A stretch of DNA of 64,000 bases from NCBI GenBank assembly GCA_030693705.1, contig JAUYAB010000068.1:1-64000 (forward strand), in the 5' to 3' direction. The first letter of the stretch is position 1; each line of letters opens with the position of its first letter. Under the pieces are notes generated by a model that worked only from the letters and a program-made list of their open reading frames with translations, did no database searches and had not been told where the DNA came from. Shown here piece by piece: positions 63,896 through 64,000 of the stretch. This stretch comes from Ignavibacteria bacterium. Lineage in GTDB: Bacteria; Bacteroidota; Ignavibacteria; Ignavibacteriales; Ignavibacteriaceae. Position numbers and translations under genes: made by a program.

Positions 63896-64000
63896 GTCAA
63901 GTTTTATATCCGATAAATATTTTTGCAAACTGTCCACTCCTTTTCTTATCCAACAAAAAATAGTTAATTTTAGTTAGTTCAGTTAAAATCATTACAAAAT

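Noticed and set aside
1-64000. tRNA, rRNA, transposase, prophage or restriction genes
   Set aside because: All gaps were read and none shows a cloverleaf, rRNA segment or coding sequence of these kinds.

Overview
The window reads as one contiguous chromosomal segment of an AT-rich, Gram-negative bacterium of the Bacteroidota/Chlorobiota side, most likely an Ignavibacteria-type organism. This placement is inferred from gene content and is not proven. The supporting points are a HYC_CC_PP-type small exported protein, a meso-DAP type murein ligase, menaquinone genes, several TAnnTTTG-like promoter elements, tightly overlapping operons, and usable Shine-Dalgarno sites (which classical Bacteroidetes often lack). 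No tRNA, rRNA, transposase, prophage gene or CRISPR array was seen.

Layout. 0.1-7.3 kb: an exported heavy-metal (copper/silver type) module, made of a small Cys protein, a CusA-type RND pump, a TolC-type channel, a CusB-type adaptor with a metal-binding head and a Met/His-rich metal-binding protein. 7.3-11.6 kb: a nitronate-monooxygenase-like protein of unknown role, a membrane SpoIIE/RsbU-type phosphatase, a gene-poor stretch with a 21-bp tandem repeat, and a small lipoprotein. 11.7-29.0 kb: rsmB, then a complete division and cell wall (dcw) operon mraZ-rsmH-ftsL-ftsI-murE-murF-mraY-murD-ftsW-murG-murC-ftsQ-ftsA-ftsZ behind three MraZ boxes. 29.1-34.5 kb: a CPXCG protein, the tRNA t6A gene sua5, and a minus-strand menaquinone cluster menH-menB-menA-menE. 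34.5-38.3 kb (minus): a TatD/radical-SAM fusion, the DacB carboxypeptidase and purM. 38.4-43.4 kb (plus): hrcA-grpE-dnaJ, a helix-hairpin-helix protein, a PilM-like protein and rsmD.

43.4-51.0 kb (minus) holds a full tryptophan operon trpE-G-D-C-F-aroF-B-A. It is preceded by a clear attenuator: a 31-residue leader peptide with two adjacent Trp codons, a candidate antiterminator and a rho-independent terminator, all behind a strong promoter. 51.2-59.1 kb (plus): an NfeD-type membrane protease, then three tandem paralogous exported M3 metallopeptidases. 59.3-63.7 kb (minus): sucD with a lysine-rich tail, then ndk, a Nudix hydrolase, a NamZ/DUF1343 muramidase and a lipoprotein.

Most of the window is core metabolism and cell-envelope growth. 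The least ordinary items are the trp attenuator, the 21-bp minisatellite with a latent heptapeptide frame, the Ser/Gly/Met-rich insert in the RND pump, the NMO-like orphan, the M3 triplication with divergent active-site loops, the TatD/radical-SAM fusion, and two hairpin-like intergenic elements. No defence system or clearly new multi-gene system was found.
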